Below, piece after piece: positions 7,691-18,400 of a stretch of 60,378 nucleotides of DNA; the first letter of the stretch is position 1; each line of letters starts with the position of its first letter. Position numbers and translations under genes: made by a program. The stretch comes from Clostridiales bacterium (GTDB taxonomy: Bacteria > Bacillota > Clostridia > Christensenellales > Aristaeellaceae). The stretch covers positions 1 through 60,378 of the forward strand of contig JAIKWZ010000064.1 of assembly GCA_024684375.1 (NCBI GenBank), in the 5' to 3' direction. The notes under the pieces were generated by a model, which saw nothing but the letters and a program-made list of their open reading frames with translations, ran no database searches and was not told the DNA's origin.

Positions 7691-7732
7691 GGCGGCTGCC
7701 CCCTTTCCTTGCGGCTAAAGGGCGTACCGCGG

Positions 7733-7960
7733 TCACTCCTCAGGCGCCCCACCCCCTTCGGCCTTCTTTGCGTTTTCAAGCAGCGCGTCATAGCGCGCGC
7801 GCTCCGCGATGAGCGCTTCGTGATACATATCGTTCAGCTCGCTTATCTTCTTCCACACGTCAACTTCGCTGACGCCGCCGAAGACGCGCTTGCGGAACTT
7901 CATTTGTTTGAGGAGATCCGATATCCGCTGTTCCTGCTCCTTGTCAAAGCTCTGCGGCAT
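7733..7960 (-). CDS. Small DivIVA/GpsB-like coiled-coil protein
   Basis: A 75-aa protein without signal peptide or membrane segment. The ATG lies one base after the adhesin stop codon, with AAGAGG inside the adhesin's last codons, so translation is probably coupled. The centre (FRKRVFGGVSEVDVWKKI, then a Tyr and a charged helix) resembles the N-terminal domain of DivIVA/GpsB, which binds membrane and recruits cell-division or wall machinery, but the match is short. Helix-forming residues dominate and the C-terminus is flexible. Streptococcal FCT loci have no gene at this spot. A cytoplasmic positioning or scaffold role for the pilus machine is inference. Confidence 0.6.
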   Translation of the reverse strand: MPQSFDKEQEQRISDLLKQMKFRKRVFGGVSEVDVWKKISELNDMYHEALIAERARYDALLENAKKAEGGGAPEE

Positions 7961-7961
7961 A

Positions 7962-10900
7962 TCAGTTTTCCTCTTTGCGCTTCCTTGCCATGAGCATTAC
8001 CGTCAGGGCCAGCAGGCACAGTGCCAGCAGGGCCAGGTAAGGCGCGTAGTCAAGGTTCACGCCGGTGGGAATGTCTACACTGTAGTGGTTCGTGAACGTG
8101 AACGTGTTGGCGTTCGGATCTTCGCTCAGATCATTGAGCGCAACGGATCCGGTCGACAACTGGGATTGTGTTTTCATTGTAACGGTGGTATCTGCGGTTG
8201 TCTCGCCGCGTTTGAACGCTGTCACATACGGGGTCGCGTCAGTTTCTGCAACACTGACCTCCGCGTCGGCGGGCAGGTTGGCAAGCGTTACGCTCGCGCC
8301 GTGGGTCAGCGTGACCTCGAACACAGTCTGAGTTGCACTGCTGCTGGTGATTGTTACGCCTGTCGGCAGCACATATCCGGCCATCACCGGCTTGTCCAGA
8401 GTCACTGTGAATGTGAACTCCTTCGTAGGATCCGCCAAGTTGCCTGTTACGAACTTCATGAGCGTCAGGCTGGTCTGGCTGTACACGTTCTCGACCTCGA
8501 TCTCTCCTTCCATATTGTCAGCGTCAAGCGTTACCGCTTGGCCTACCGTCGTGGTCAGCTTGTAACCCTCTACCTCGGCTCCGCTCTCAGCTACACTGTA
8601 CTGCCCCAGCTTCAGACCCGTCAGCTCGTAGCTGCCTTCCGTCATCTGGCTGTACGTGAACTCAGAACTGTAGCTGTTCGGTCCGGTTACCGTGAACTTC
8701 GTGGTCGGCGGTACTACGTCCTCGCCCACAAGCCCGCTCGCTTCCTTCGTTATCGTCAGCGAACCAAGCTCGTACACGTTCGTGTAAGAAATGCTATTCG
8801 TCGTTTCGGATACGGTTATGGACTTCGTTACGTCATTGGAAGCTGTGTTGCACTTGTAGCCCGTTACTGCGTAACTGGATTCGACTGCTTCGAAGATCGC
8901 GCCTACAGCCACATCTTCTTTTTCCCAAGTCCAGGTCAGACCGTCGTCAGAAATATCAGCGTCAGTCTTTGTAAACGTGCCGGATATATTCTGCTGGCCG
9001 TTTTCCGTGATAGTATAACCGATCTGGAAATTGGCCGGAATATCCGCTACCGCAATACCGCTGAAGGTCTTGGTGACTGTCACATCCACCAGCTTGGTAT
9101 AGCTGTTGGTGATGGCCACTTCCGCGGGAGCTTGCTCCGTATGCGTCTTCTTGACCTCCACGGACTGACTGGCGTCATAGGTCGTGCCGTCATACCGATA
9201 GCCTTCCACCTGTACGTCTGCCTGGTCGCCTGCGGTCTCGCCGTCGATGACTTCCTCCACGGTGTAGGTACCCACCGGGATGTTTACGAGGACTGTCGGG
9301 TTACCGTTGGAAGTCACTTCGAATTCGTAGGCAGTATCCCTGAACCCATACTTATTGGTTGCCGTATCCAGGTACAGATACTTGCCATCGCTCTTGACCG
9401 TGAACTTGAAGGCCTGGCTGATCGAAGCGGGAACAGTTGCCTTGCTAACGGACAGCGTGCCGATGTAACGGGTGTACGTGTTGGTTATCGTGACGGATAC
9501 GGGACCTTCAGTGTCCTTGGGCACCGGAATCTCTGCGCCAGTACCGGCGGTGTTGGCCGGCGAGTAGGCGACCGTGAGCAGGTAATCCTCGATCCAGGCG
9601 TCGTCGCCCTCCGCAGTGCCCTGCTCGTATACGGTGTAAGTGCCGGTCGGGATGTCATCCAGCGTCAGCGTACCGGTGCTACTGGTGCTGGTGATATCGT
9701 ATGTGCCGGCCTGGCTGTCGTTCGCGACAAAGACATAGGGGTCGGAGTTTGTGCCGGTGCCCTTGAGCCAGCCAAGCTTAGCGTGCTGGAGCTTGACGGT
9801 ATACGGGAACTTACCGTTTGGGTAAGCGGCAGGCAACGGGGCACCGTCTTCAGGGACGGCGACGGTCTTGGTGATTATCAGGTCGCCGACAATGCGCTTA
9901 TACACGTTTTTGATGGTACCCGAGGCGTTACCCCCATCCTCTAGCGTGATATTTGTCCTCACAACTGAGTTATCTTCATCAAGGCCGTAGCCCCAGTCGG
10001 TCAGTAGATTAGTAGCATCAGATTCGGAGTAGGTGTATTGTCCGGGCGCTACGAACGCCAGGTTATCAGGCGTAAGCGTATAGGTGCCGTTCGCCAGAGT
10101 GAAATCAGACAGCGCGTAGGGACCGTAAGACGCATTATTCGGACCCGACACAGTGAACGTGATGCCGCTTACGAGCTCTGAAACAGTGTCTGTGGGCAGC
10201 GCTGCTGTCCCTGTTTCAGTGGAGATAGTCTTGTTGAGCGTGATGCTGCCGTTGACGCGGGTGTTGGTCACCTGTACGGTACCGTCGCAGTTCTCATGGT
10301 TTACATAGGCTTTGCTGTTCGGGTACGTGGTGCTTTCATACTTCCAGCCCTCGATCTCCCGCTCAGCTATGGTATAGTGGTACTCGTTGCCGCTCGCGTC
10401 AAAGGCGTGGAATTCCTTGCTTGTCGTAGCTTTCCAGGCAGTCTGACCGGTTTTACTGATTGTGAGTTCTGCCTTGGGGCTCATGCTCTCTTCGTTTTGC
10501 AGGATCTCGACCGTCACCGTGTCCGGCACTTTGTCTTCAAAGCCTGTGGTGTTATCCCAGTTCTTCTGAACCGTGATCGGGAAGTCCTTGACCCAGACAG
10601 CGTACAGGTCATCATAGGGGCGAACCTCGTCGGCAGCGACCTTGGAGACCTGCACCCAGTTGCCCGCGCTGTTCTTCGCCCAGTACTTGCCGTCTTGCCA
10701 TTTGAGGAAGAGATCTCCTGTGCCGACAGTCGCGCCCTTGCCTTTAGCTGTTGCCGGATCGCTGTTTGCGACCAATTCGCTCCCAGATATGCTTGTCGGG
10801 ACTTTGGCCCAACCGACGAAGGAGTAGCCTTGGCGTGTCGGGGCAGCGACGATAGTGACAGCTTCGTTTATCTTCTTATTAACATCCGCACGTATGGACG

Positions 10901-13900
10901 TATGCCATTCTCCGGCACCCACATCGTTCTCGAACCAGTAGATATGGGTGGGCTTGGGCTCCTCTAACGGCTTATACTTCGCGCGGAGCTGAATAATGTA
11001 CTTCTTTGTAATATTGGGATTCGACGGGTCGGTGAAGGCCTCTTCCTTCGCGTCCGCTTTCTTCACCTCGAAGGTGTCGCCGGGGTAGACCTCCACATCG
11101 GTGTCCGCCCACGCGGAGCTGTTCCATTTCTGCACGACCCAGCACTCGAACTGGTACTTATCCTTGCCTTCTACCTGATCCGCCGTGGAGCCGGCCTGCG
11201 CAACGGCCTGTGCAGCATCGGAATAATAGGTATTATCTGTTGGCGGATTATGACCGGTCGGCGGCTCAATGCCTGTACCTGCCAGGATCGGATCGTACAC
11301 AATCTGGATACCATCCGCGCCGTCCAGTACTTCATGCCACTTCGCGTAAAGAACCAGTTTTTTCTTGATCCAGGTACGGTTTTCCTGCTTGTCTTTATTG
11401 AAATTGGGACCGATCAGATTGCCGTACTTGTTAAACGTATCAGTATATTCAGTGTTCTGATCATAAGTCTGGGTAACGTTTGCTTCTGTCAGCGCATAGT
11501 CGCTTGTAAACCGGGAACTGGGAGCAAAGTTTGGCGTAGTATACCAGCCAAGGAACTCCCAGCCTTCCCTGTCTCGTCCGGAAGGCAGGCTGACCGTTTC
11601 ACCATAAGATATGCGGAAGCACGTGCCCTGATCATCAGAACCCCATGTAAAATACTCGTCCTCCGGGACATTGGATTTCAGGTATACGCGGTACTGGATC
11701 AGCTGCCACTTGGCATAGACTTCAATGCCGCCCACCGGCATTACGCTCCAGGGATACTCCACCGTACAGCCGGCGTCCAGGTACCAGCCTGCAAAGGTGT
11801 ATCCGGCTACTTGAGTCGCAGGCACATATTCTCTGTATTCTTCCTCGATCTCTTTGCCCTGGGGAATCAGATCACTTTGATGCAGCTGCTGAGAGGAGCG
11901 ATTCTCAACCGTCTTTCCGTCGCCGTCTAAGTAGTTACCGTCGAAATAGGTTATCCTGTATTGCTGGCGGTTATATATGTAATTCAGGTGGTAGAGCGTT
12001 TCGCCGTCTTCTCTTGTAGTCCAATATGTACCGCATTTATTCCCGTTTTCATCAGTATTGGTTATACTGTTCGAGGCTTCCCAAACACCCTGGTTGTTTT
12101 GACCGACCCTCAGCTGATAGTCAAAGCCAGTATACTTTGGTTCATTCTGAGCTTCCTCGTCGAGGTTACTGGAACGGACAGACATGACCATTTCTTCGTA
12201 ATAGAGTTTTCCCTCATATGTATAAGTGTTTGCATTTGCGGGAACATGGTCTGCGTCGATCGCCTCAAGCCAGATATGGTATCTCCAGTTATTATAACTG
12301 GTGGGAAAACGGATGACAACATAGTTGCCGTTCGCGTTGTTGGTTGCGCCAAGGATGTTCCAGTTCAGAACCGAGACGACACCTTTGACCGTACCGGTAC
12401 CGGAGCTTGTCGCTCTGGGTTTCAGATGGGTGCCTACCATCATGACGAAGCTGACAGCATTACGGCCGTTGGCCCCTGTGATTTTATCATATGTGGGCCA
12501 ATCATTCTCGATGTTCTCACCATAATGCGCCGTGATCGTGAAATAGTAATATGTTCTTCCATCGACCGTCTCCGACTGGAGATTATAACCGGTCACAGAG
12601 GGGTGCGCATTCTGATTGGTGTGCCAAGTTACAAGACCGTTGTTAGTCGCTCTCAAATCAGAACCGCTGCCGGAGTTGTTCGCATAATCATACGTATTAT
12701 TTTGCGATCCGGTTCTGTACAAATAGAATCTGAAATTATACTCAGCTCGGTCATAGTACAGGTTCAGCACCGCGTCACCTTCGGGCGTGATCTCTACCTG
12801 CTGGTTCTTGCTGGCTTCCGTCAGGCTGAAACCGCGGTAATGGCCCATGACGCCTTTTTCATCATTATCACCATTAGGCAGAGTAGCGCTTTGCTGTCCG
12901 AAGGCGCCGCTGCCTGTCCTATAGGCATAGTCTTCAACCCCATTTTCCGCTGACGTATAGGGGATATTCTGACCTACTGTGCCATTATTGTTCACGAAGG
13001 AGTCCAGCACTTCATACTCACTCGTTACTTTTCCGTTATCACCAAGCCTCTGGCCCCAGAAAATTATCGTATAAGGCGCGGTCGTTACGGGAGTCCATTT
13101 GGCGTAAAGATGAAGCTTGCGATCTCCAATGTCATCAATGCTATCGCCGAAAGTGAATTTCGTTGACTCAACTACTTGTGTATAATTGTGATCGTCCGCT
13201 TCGCCGGTAACTTCCTCATACCAGCCGCCAAAGATGTAACCTTTGCGCTCCGGGGCAGGATCTGGTGCTGCGGTGTGATTTCCGCGCTCGACAAACACGG
13301 GTGCATTATAATCAGCACCTTTGCCGTTTTCATGGAAGACGATCCAGTGGCCTACTGACTCGTTTACCTTGAAAACAACATCGCCGGTGATATGGATCTC
13401 GTCATCTTTCTGGTACAGGTTATCCGCCTGCTGTGTATCCGAAGTGATATGGCTCTGTGATGTTTCGTCAGCCAGCTCCCAGCCGTTGAACTTCACCGTG
13501 TCCTGCGGCGGGTCATAGCTCTGGCTGATCGTGTATTCATAATACGCACTGGTATCGTTGGGCATTATCAGGATGCTGTCAGCGCTCAGAGCGATACCTT
13601 TACTGTCAAGATAAGTGACAGTATAGGCCTTATAAATCGCCGCACGGATGTTGACCACGTCGCCTTCCGTGATAAAGCTAGTGCCTTCAGCATCAAATGC
13701 CGCGGCCCACTGGCGTATATCGTCAATGGTCTTAAGCGTGCCGTCAGTAGCTGTTTCAACAGTGTATGTCGGCATTACAGGAGTTTCACCCTCGTGAGTG
13801 ACTGTGCCGAGTACCCAGCCGCGGAAAATCTCGTAGTTACCAAGCGTACCGGCGCCGGGATCGTACAGGATCTGCGTCACCTGTGCCAGTTCGTCAGAGT

Positions 13901-15392
13901 TCTTGACGTACATGGTAGCAATCTCTGTAGATGTATCCTTGCCGTAGAAGTTCACGGTCAAGCGCGCTTCAGGGTGAACATCTCCGAAGACCGCGTAGAC
14001 CGAGAAGCTGTCAGCCTTGAAGGAGACCCTCTTCATGGAGCCGCCGCTCTTGCGCGTGCTGACAGATTCAGGCGTGCCGGAATAGACGACTTCAACAGTG
14101 CCGTCGTCTTTGATATGCGCGACCTTGATAATCTTGGAGTCTTCCATGCCGCTGAAGGAGAACTCGACCGAGACAGCCTTAAGCGGATGGATCTCGCTGC
14201 CTTCGCTGTCCACAAAGGACATATCCACAGCGGCGATATCACCGACTTCTCCAAGGGCTTTTTCGAGTTTGGAGCGTATCGATTCGCCGTCGACGGGAAC
14301 TATGACGAACTCGGCGTTTTCAGGCACAGCGCCTTCGGGCGCTTCGATGTATACGCTCAGGCCGCTTGCGCTGCCGAAAGCGGTGGTTTCGGGACAATAC
14401 AGTTCATAAACGGCAGTTACGGTCATATCAGATGTGACCGCGGTTTCCTCAGTGACAGTGTTGCCGTCCTGGTCCTGCCAGCCGGTAAACACGCTGCCCT
14501 TGAGTTCGGGAGCTTCAGGAAGCTTGCCGATGACTTCGTCTTCAGCATAGGTGGCTTCCAGGATCGTTTCGCCATCCGGGCCGACGAAGGTAACGGTGTA
14601 TTCTATCAGGTTGTCCGGGTCGTACGCGCCGACGATGATATAATCGGCAAAACGGGCCTGGGGCAGGCGCAGACCGAACAGCTTATCGTTATCTACGTCA
14701 AACTGAGCGCCAAGGGAGTTCGCGCCGTTTTTGCCGTGCAGAAGCTCATTTGCCTCAAAGATGAAAAGCTTTTCACCCTTGTGGAGCATAATGGGAGAAT
14801 TCAGGCTGATGGTCGCATGCATCGAACCGCTCAGCTCCCAGTAAGGATCCGAAACGCCTAAACGCAGGACCGCGATCACGCGCGTTTCGTTCTTCTTGGG
14901 CCCCTTAACGACGGGAAGCGGGATGCTGCCCAGGGAATCGGGGCTGACCCACTGCGCGGTAGGTTCAGCGCCTTCAGGCAGTGAGGCTTTGCCGAGCGCC
15001 TCGTACTGCATGTAGCCGATCGAGGTATCGCCGCTGAGCTTGTCGACCGGCTTCGCAGCAGAGCTGTAACGCGCTTCGAGCGTCATGTCCCCTTTCGGAA
15101 CGAAGCCGGCTTTGACTTCTTTGTCGCCATCAAACCAGCCCAGGAACAGGGCGCCGTCTGTTTTCGGAGCGTCGGGGAACTCGTCCACCGCGCTGCCGGA
15201 CAGAACATTCAACTTCTGCACAGTTTCGCCACCGGCGGTGAAGGAGACGCTGTACCAAGTCTCGTCGACTACGTTTGAAACGACTTCGTTCCAACTCGAA
15301 TAGTCTTCGCTCAGCACAAGCGATGGCGCCGACTGCAGCATAATCAGCAGAATCAGCACGAATGAGAGCAAACGTTTTTTAAAAGCTGTCAT
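7962..15392 (-). CDS. Giant cell-wall adhesin, pilus-tip candidate (Cpa position)
   Basis: A 2476-aa surface protein. Residues 1-29 are a signal peptide. InlB/Flg_new-type beta repeats lie near 46-112 and 262-333, a conserved adhesin domain near 335-475, and more beta repeats (GGWYEE, FAGWYLD, LYAKW) up to about 1600. A Cna B-type domain (VQKNWDN) at about 1600-1700 precedes six Spy0128/Cna-B-like domains at about 1714-2435, each with a Lys near its start (TKT, TKE) and Asn at its end (ITNTYT, VENVYS), suggesting isopeptide bonds. The C-terminus is DIPTGV, a hydrophobic stretch and ARKRKEEN. As the first structural pilus gene it matches the adhesin Cpa, though far larger. GGGAGGGG precedes the ATG. 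Confidence 0.85.
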   Translation of the reverse strand: MTAFKKRLLSFVLILLIMLQSAPSLVLSEDYSSWNEVVSNVVDETWYSVSFTAGGETVQKLNVLSGSAVDEFPDAPKTDGALFLGWFDGDKEVKAGFVPKGDMTLEARYSSAAKPVDKLSGDTSIGYMQYEALGKASLPEGAEPTAQWVSPDSLGSIPLPVVKGPKKNETRVIAVLRLGVSDPYWELSGSMHATISLNSPIMLHKGEKLFIFEANELLHGKNGANSLGAQFDVDNDKLFGLRLPQARFADYIIVGAYDPDNLIEYTVTFVGPDGETILEATYAEDEVIGKLPEAPELKGSVFTGWQDQDGNTVTEETAVTSDMTVTAVYELYCPETTAFGSASGLSVYIEAPEGAVPENAEFVIVPVDGESIRSKLEKALGEVGDIAAVDMSFVDSEGSEIHPLKAVSVEFSFSGMEDSKIIKVAHIKDDGTVEVVYSGTPESVSTRKSGGSMKRVSFKADSFSVYAVFGDVHPEARLTVNFYGKDTSTEIATMYVKNSDELAQVTQILYDPGAGTLGNYEIFRGWVLGTVTHEGETPVMPTYTVETATDGTLKTIDDIRQWAAAFDAEGTSFITEGDVVNIRAAIYKAYTVTYLDSKGIALSADSILIMPNDTSAYYEYTISQSYDPPQDTVKFNGWELADETSQSHITSDTQQADNLYQKDDEIHITGDVVFKVNESVGHWIVFHENGKGADYNAPVFVERGNHTAAPDPAPERKGYIFGGWYEEVTGEADDHNYTQVVESTKFTFGDSIDDIGDRKLHLYAKWTPVTTAPYTIIFWGQRLGDNGKVTSEYEVLDSFVNNNGTVGQNIPYTSAENGVEDYAYRTGSGAFGQQSATLPNGDNDEKGVMGHYRGFSLTEASKNQQVEITPEGDAVLNLYYDRAEYNFRFYLYRTGSQNNTYDYANNSGSGSDLRATNNGLVTWHTNQNAHPSVTGYNLQSETVDGRTYYYFTITAHYGENIENDWPTYDKITGANGRNAVSFVMMVGTHLKPRATSSGTGTVKGVVSVLNWNILGATNNANGNYVVIRFPTSYNNWRYHIWLEAIDADHVPANANTYTYEGKLYYEEMVMSVRSSNLDEEAQNEPKYTGFDYQLRVGQNNQGVWEASNSITNTDENGNKCGTYWTTREDGETLYHLNYIYNRQQYRITYFDGNYLDGDGKTVENRSSQQLHQSDLIPQGKEIEEEYREYVPATQVAGYTFAGWYLDAGCTVEYPWSVMPVGGIEVYAKWQLIQYRVYLKSNVPEDEYFTWGSDDQGTCFRISYGETVSLPSGRDREGWEFLGWYTTPNFAPSSRFTSDYALTEANVTQTYDQNTEYTDTFNKYGNLIGPNFNKDKQENRTWIKKKLVLYAKWHEVLDGADGIQIVYDPILAGTGIEPPTGHNPPTDNTYYSDAAQAVAQAGSTADQVEGKDKYQFECWVVQKWNSSAWADTDVEVYPGDTFEVKKADAKEEAFTDPSNPNITKKYIIQLRAKYKPLEEPKPTHIYWFENDVGAGEWHTSIRADVNKKINEAVTIVAAPTRQGYSFVGWAKVPTSISGSELVANSDPATAKGKGATVGTGDLFLKWQDGKYWAKNSAGNWVQVSKVAADEVRPYDDLYAVWVKDFPITVQKNWDNTTGFEDKVPDTVTVEILQNEESMSPKAELTISKTGQTAWKATTSKEFHAFDASGNEYHYTIAEREIEGWKYESTTYPNSKAYVNHENCDGTVQVTNTRVNGSITLNKTISTETGTAALPTDTVSELVSGITFTVSGPNNASYGPYALSDFTLANGTYTLTPDNLAFVAPGQYTYSESDATNLLTDWGYGLDEDNSVVRTNITLEDGGNASGTIKNVYKRIVGDLIITKTVAVPEDGAPLPAAYPNGKFPYTVKLQHAKLGWLKGTGTNSDPYVFVANDSQAGTYDITSTSSTGTLTLDDIPTGTYTVYEQGTAEGDDAWIEDYLLTVAYSPANTAGTGAEIPVPKDTEGPVSVTITNTYTRYIGTLSVSKATVPASISQAFKFTVKSDGKYLYLDTATNKYGFRDTAYEFEVTSNGNPTVLVNIPVGTYTVEEVIDGETAGDQADVQVEGYRYDGTTYDASQSVEVKKTHTEQAPAEVAITNSYTKLVDVTVTKTFSGIAVADIPANFQIGYTITENGQQNISGTFTKTDADISDDGLTWTWEKEDVAVGAIFEAVESSYAVTGYKCNTASNDVTKSITVSETTNSISYTNVYELGSLTITKEASGLVGEDVVPPTTKFTVTGPNSYSSEFTYSQMTEGSYELTGLKLGQYSVAESGAEVEGYKLTTTVGQAVTLDADNMEGEIEVENVYSQTSLTLMKFVTGNLADPTKEFTFTVTLDKPVMAGYVLPTGVTITSSSATQTVFEVTLTHGASVTLANLPADAEVSVAETDATPYVTAFKRGETTADTTVTMKTQSQLSTGSVALNDLSEDPNANTFTFTNHYSVDIPTGVNLDYAPYLALLALCLLALTVMLMARKRKEEN

Positions 15393-15455
15393 TTGTATGC
15401 CCCTCCCGGGTCACAGTTTTGCCGTCAGTTTTAAGGTCTTGATCAATTACTACTA

Positions 15456-18400
15456 TTATTTATAAAGCACTTTTACGCGCCACTTCCAGGCCAGCGATTC
15501 GCTGGTTGCTGTGAAGGAAACCGTATCAAGGCTTTCGCCCTCCAGCGCTTCGAAACCGTTGCCCTTATCGCATTCCCACACGAAGAGGATCTCGTTTGCG
15601 TCTTCGAAGCCCTCAAGCTTGGCGGTGATGGAGATGGTCTCGCCTTCAGACACAGCCGTGCCGCGGGAGGAAAGAAGAGTTACTTTCTTCTCGACGGTCA
15701 GCATAGCGCTGTCCGATTCAGGCTCAGCTTCCTCAGCGGGTTCTTCGCCTTCAAGGGTTTCCTCTCCGTCAACAGGCTCTTCGCCGTCTACAGGTTCTTC
15801 ACCTTCTTCGGACTCCTCGCCATCTACAGGCTCTTCACCTTCAACAGGTTCCTCACCCTCAACAGGTTCCTCACCGTCAACAGGTTCTTCACCTTCTTCG
15901 GACTCTTCGCCTTCTTCAGGCTCTTCACCGTCTTCAGGTTCTTCACCATCGATAGGCTCCTCACCCTCGACAGGCTCTTCGCCTTCAGCGGGCTCTTCGT
16001 CTTCAACAGGCTCTTCGCCTTCAACGGGTTCTTCGCCCTCGACAGGCTCCTCGCCTTCAACGGGTTCTTCGCCTTCTACAGGCTCTTCACCCTCGACAGG
16101 GTCTTCGCCGTCAGCGGGTTCTTCGTCTTCAACAGGCTCTTCACCCTCGACAGGCTCTTCACCCTCGACAGGCTCCTCGTCTTCAACAGGCTCTTCGTCT
16201 TCAACAGGCTCTTCACCATCTACAGGCTCTTCACCGTCAACGGGTTCTTCGTCTTCAACAGGCTCTTCACCATCTACAGGCTCTTCGCCCTCAACAGGCT
16301 CCTCGCCATCGACAGGCTCTTCGCCTTCAGCAGGCTCTTCGTCTTCAACGGGTTCTTCGTCTTCAACGGGTTCTTCGTCTTCAACAGGCTCTTCGCCCTC
16401 GACAGGCTCTGTGTCTTCAACAGGCTCTTCACCTTCGACAGGCTCTTCGTCTTCAACAGGCTCTTCACCATCTACAGGCTCTTCGCCCTCGACAGGTTCT
16501 TCGTCTTCAATGGGCTCCTCGTCTTCAACAGGTTCTTCGTCTTCAACAGGCTCTTCACCTTCAACGGTTTCTTCGCCATCTACAGGCTCTTCACCCTCGA
16601 CAGGTTCTTCACCGTCGGCAGGCTCTTCACCCTCTGCAGGCTCTTCGCCCTCGACAGGTTCTTCGTCTTCAACGGGCTCCTCGTCTTCAACAGGTTCTTC
16701 ACCGTCAACAGGTTCTTCGCCCTCGACAGGCTCCTCACCGTCGGCAGGCTCTTCACCGTCAACGGGTTCTTCATCTTTAGCAGCCTCGTCTTCTTCTGTG
16801 GGTTCGGCGTCCTCAGCGGGTTCGTTTTCCTCAGAAGGTTCCTCTGCCTCGGCGGGTTCTCCTTCTTCAGCGGGATCCTTTTCCTTAGCGGGTTCAATAG
16901 CCTCGGTGGGCTTGTTTTCCTCAGCCGATTCCTCTTCCTCGGCGGGTTCCCCTTCTTCAGCGGGATCCTTTTCCTTAGCGGGTTCGGCGTCCTCAGTGGG
17001 CTTGTTTTCCTCAGAAGGTTTCTCTTCCTCAGCGGGTTCCCCTTCTTCAGCAGGATCCTTTTCCTTAGCGGGTTCGGCGTCCTCAGCGGGCTTCGCATTC
17101 ACAGCGGGAACGTCTTCTGCGGATTCGGTATCTTCTTTGTCAGTATTATCCGCTGCAGGGGCGGCAGCGTCTGCGGCTTCAGCCTCGTTTGCGGGTTCTT
17201 TGTCCTGGACAGGCGCTTCGCCGTCAGCAGGCTCAGTCTCTTCGGCAGACTTTGTTTCCTCTACAGGCTTAGTTTCCTCAGCAGGCTTGGTCTCCTCAGC
17301 GGGCTTAGTCTCCTCAGCAGGCTTGGCTTCCTCAGCAGGCTTAGTCTCTTCAGCTGGCTTAGTCTCCTCTACAGGTTTGGCTTCCTCAGCGGGCTTAGTC
17401 TCCTCAGCGGGCTTAGTCTCCTCGGCAGGCTTGGCTTCCTCAGCAGGCTTAGTCTCCTCGGCGGGCTTGGCTTCCTCAGCAGGCTTAGTCTCTTCAGCGG
17501 GCTTTGTCTCCTCTACAGGTTTGGCTTCCTCAACAGGCTTGGTCTCCTCGGCCGGTTTGACTTCCTCTACAGGCCTGGCCTCCTCGGCGGGCTTAGTCTC
17601 CTGAGCGGGTTTCGTCTCCTCTACAGGCTTGGCCTCCTCGGCGGGCTTTGTCTCTTCAACAGGCTTTGTTTCTTCAGCAGGCTTACTCTGCTCGGCAGGC
17701 TTGGCTTCCGCCGCGGGTTCTTTGGTTTCGGCGGGGGCTTCGGCGTGAGCAGGCTCATTTACTTCAGGTTTATTAACGTTGTCGGGAAGCTCGGCTTCTA
17801 CGACAGGATCAGCACCCTTAGCAGGCTCTGTTTCCTCAACTGGTTTAGAATCGGCTTCAGGGGTGGTTTGATCTGAGGGTTTGCTGGTAGCAGCAGGTTT
17901 AGTATTCTTAGTGGGTGCGGGTGTTTTCCCGGTGTTCGCTGGCTGTTGGGCATACATGGTGATGTCAAGCTTCTGGAGAGGCTTGGAGGGATCACCATTA
18001 AAATAGGAAGAAGTATTGTATATGCTTGATTTGATCTTGCTGAACTCTTCTTCGCTCAGAGGCTTTACAGCAGAAGATTTGACAAACGCCTTCTGCGGCC
18101 CATCGGAAGTTGCAAAGTAGATCTGCAGCATCTCAGAGCTGCCGTTATTCACACGCATAGAAACGTATGCGGCACCGCCGGAAAGCTTTCCAAAGGGCTT
18201 TTCGTCTTTTTCGCTTTTGTATATCTCTACAGCGCTAAATACAACATAGTCTTTGATGGCGAACTCTTTGTCTTTTTTTGCGCCGTCGTCTTTCTTATTC
18301 TGCGCGACAGGGGTAGCGGTCGCCTTGGGCTTGGGCGTAGGAGTCGCGGTCGGCTCTGGTGTAGGCGTAGCCGTGGGCTCCGGAGTGGGAGTCGCGGTCG

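Noticed and set aside
7890..9944. 684-aa plus-strand open frame
   Set aside because: It lies opposite the domain repeats of the adhesin, has no ribosome site or recognisable domain, and is explained by codon bias of the true gene.
15511..17604. 697-aa plus-strand open frame rich in Ser, Gly and Thr
   Set aside because: It is the mirror of the acidic hexad repeats on the other strand; it has no ribosome site and its composition follows from the periodic DNA.
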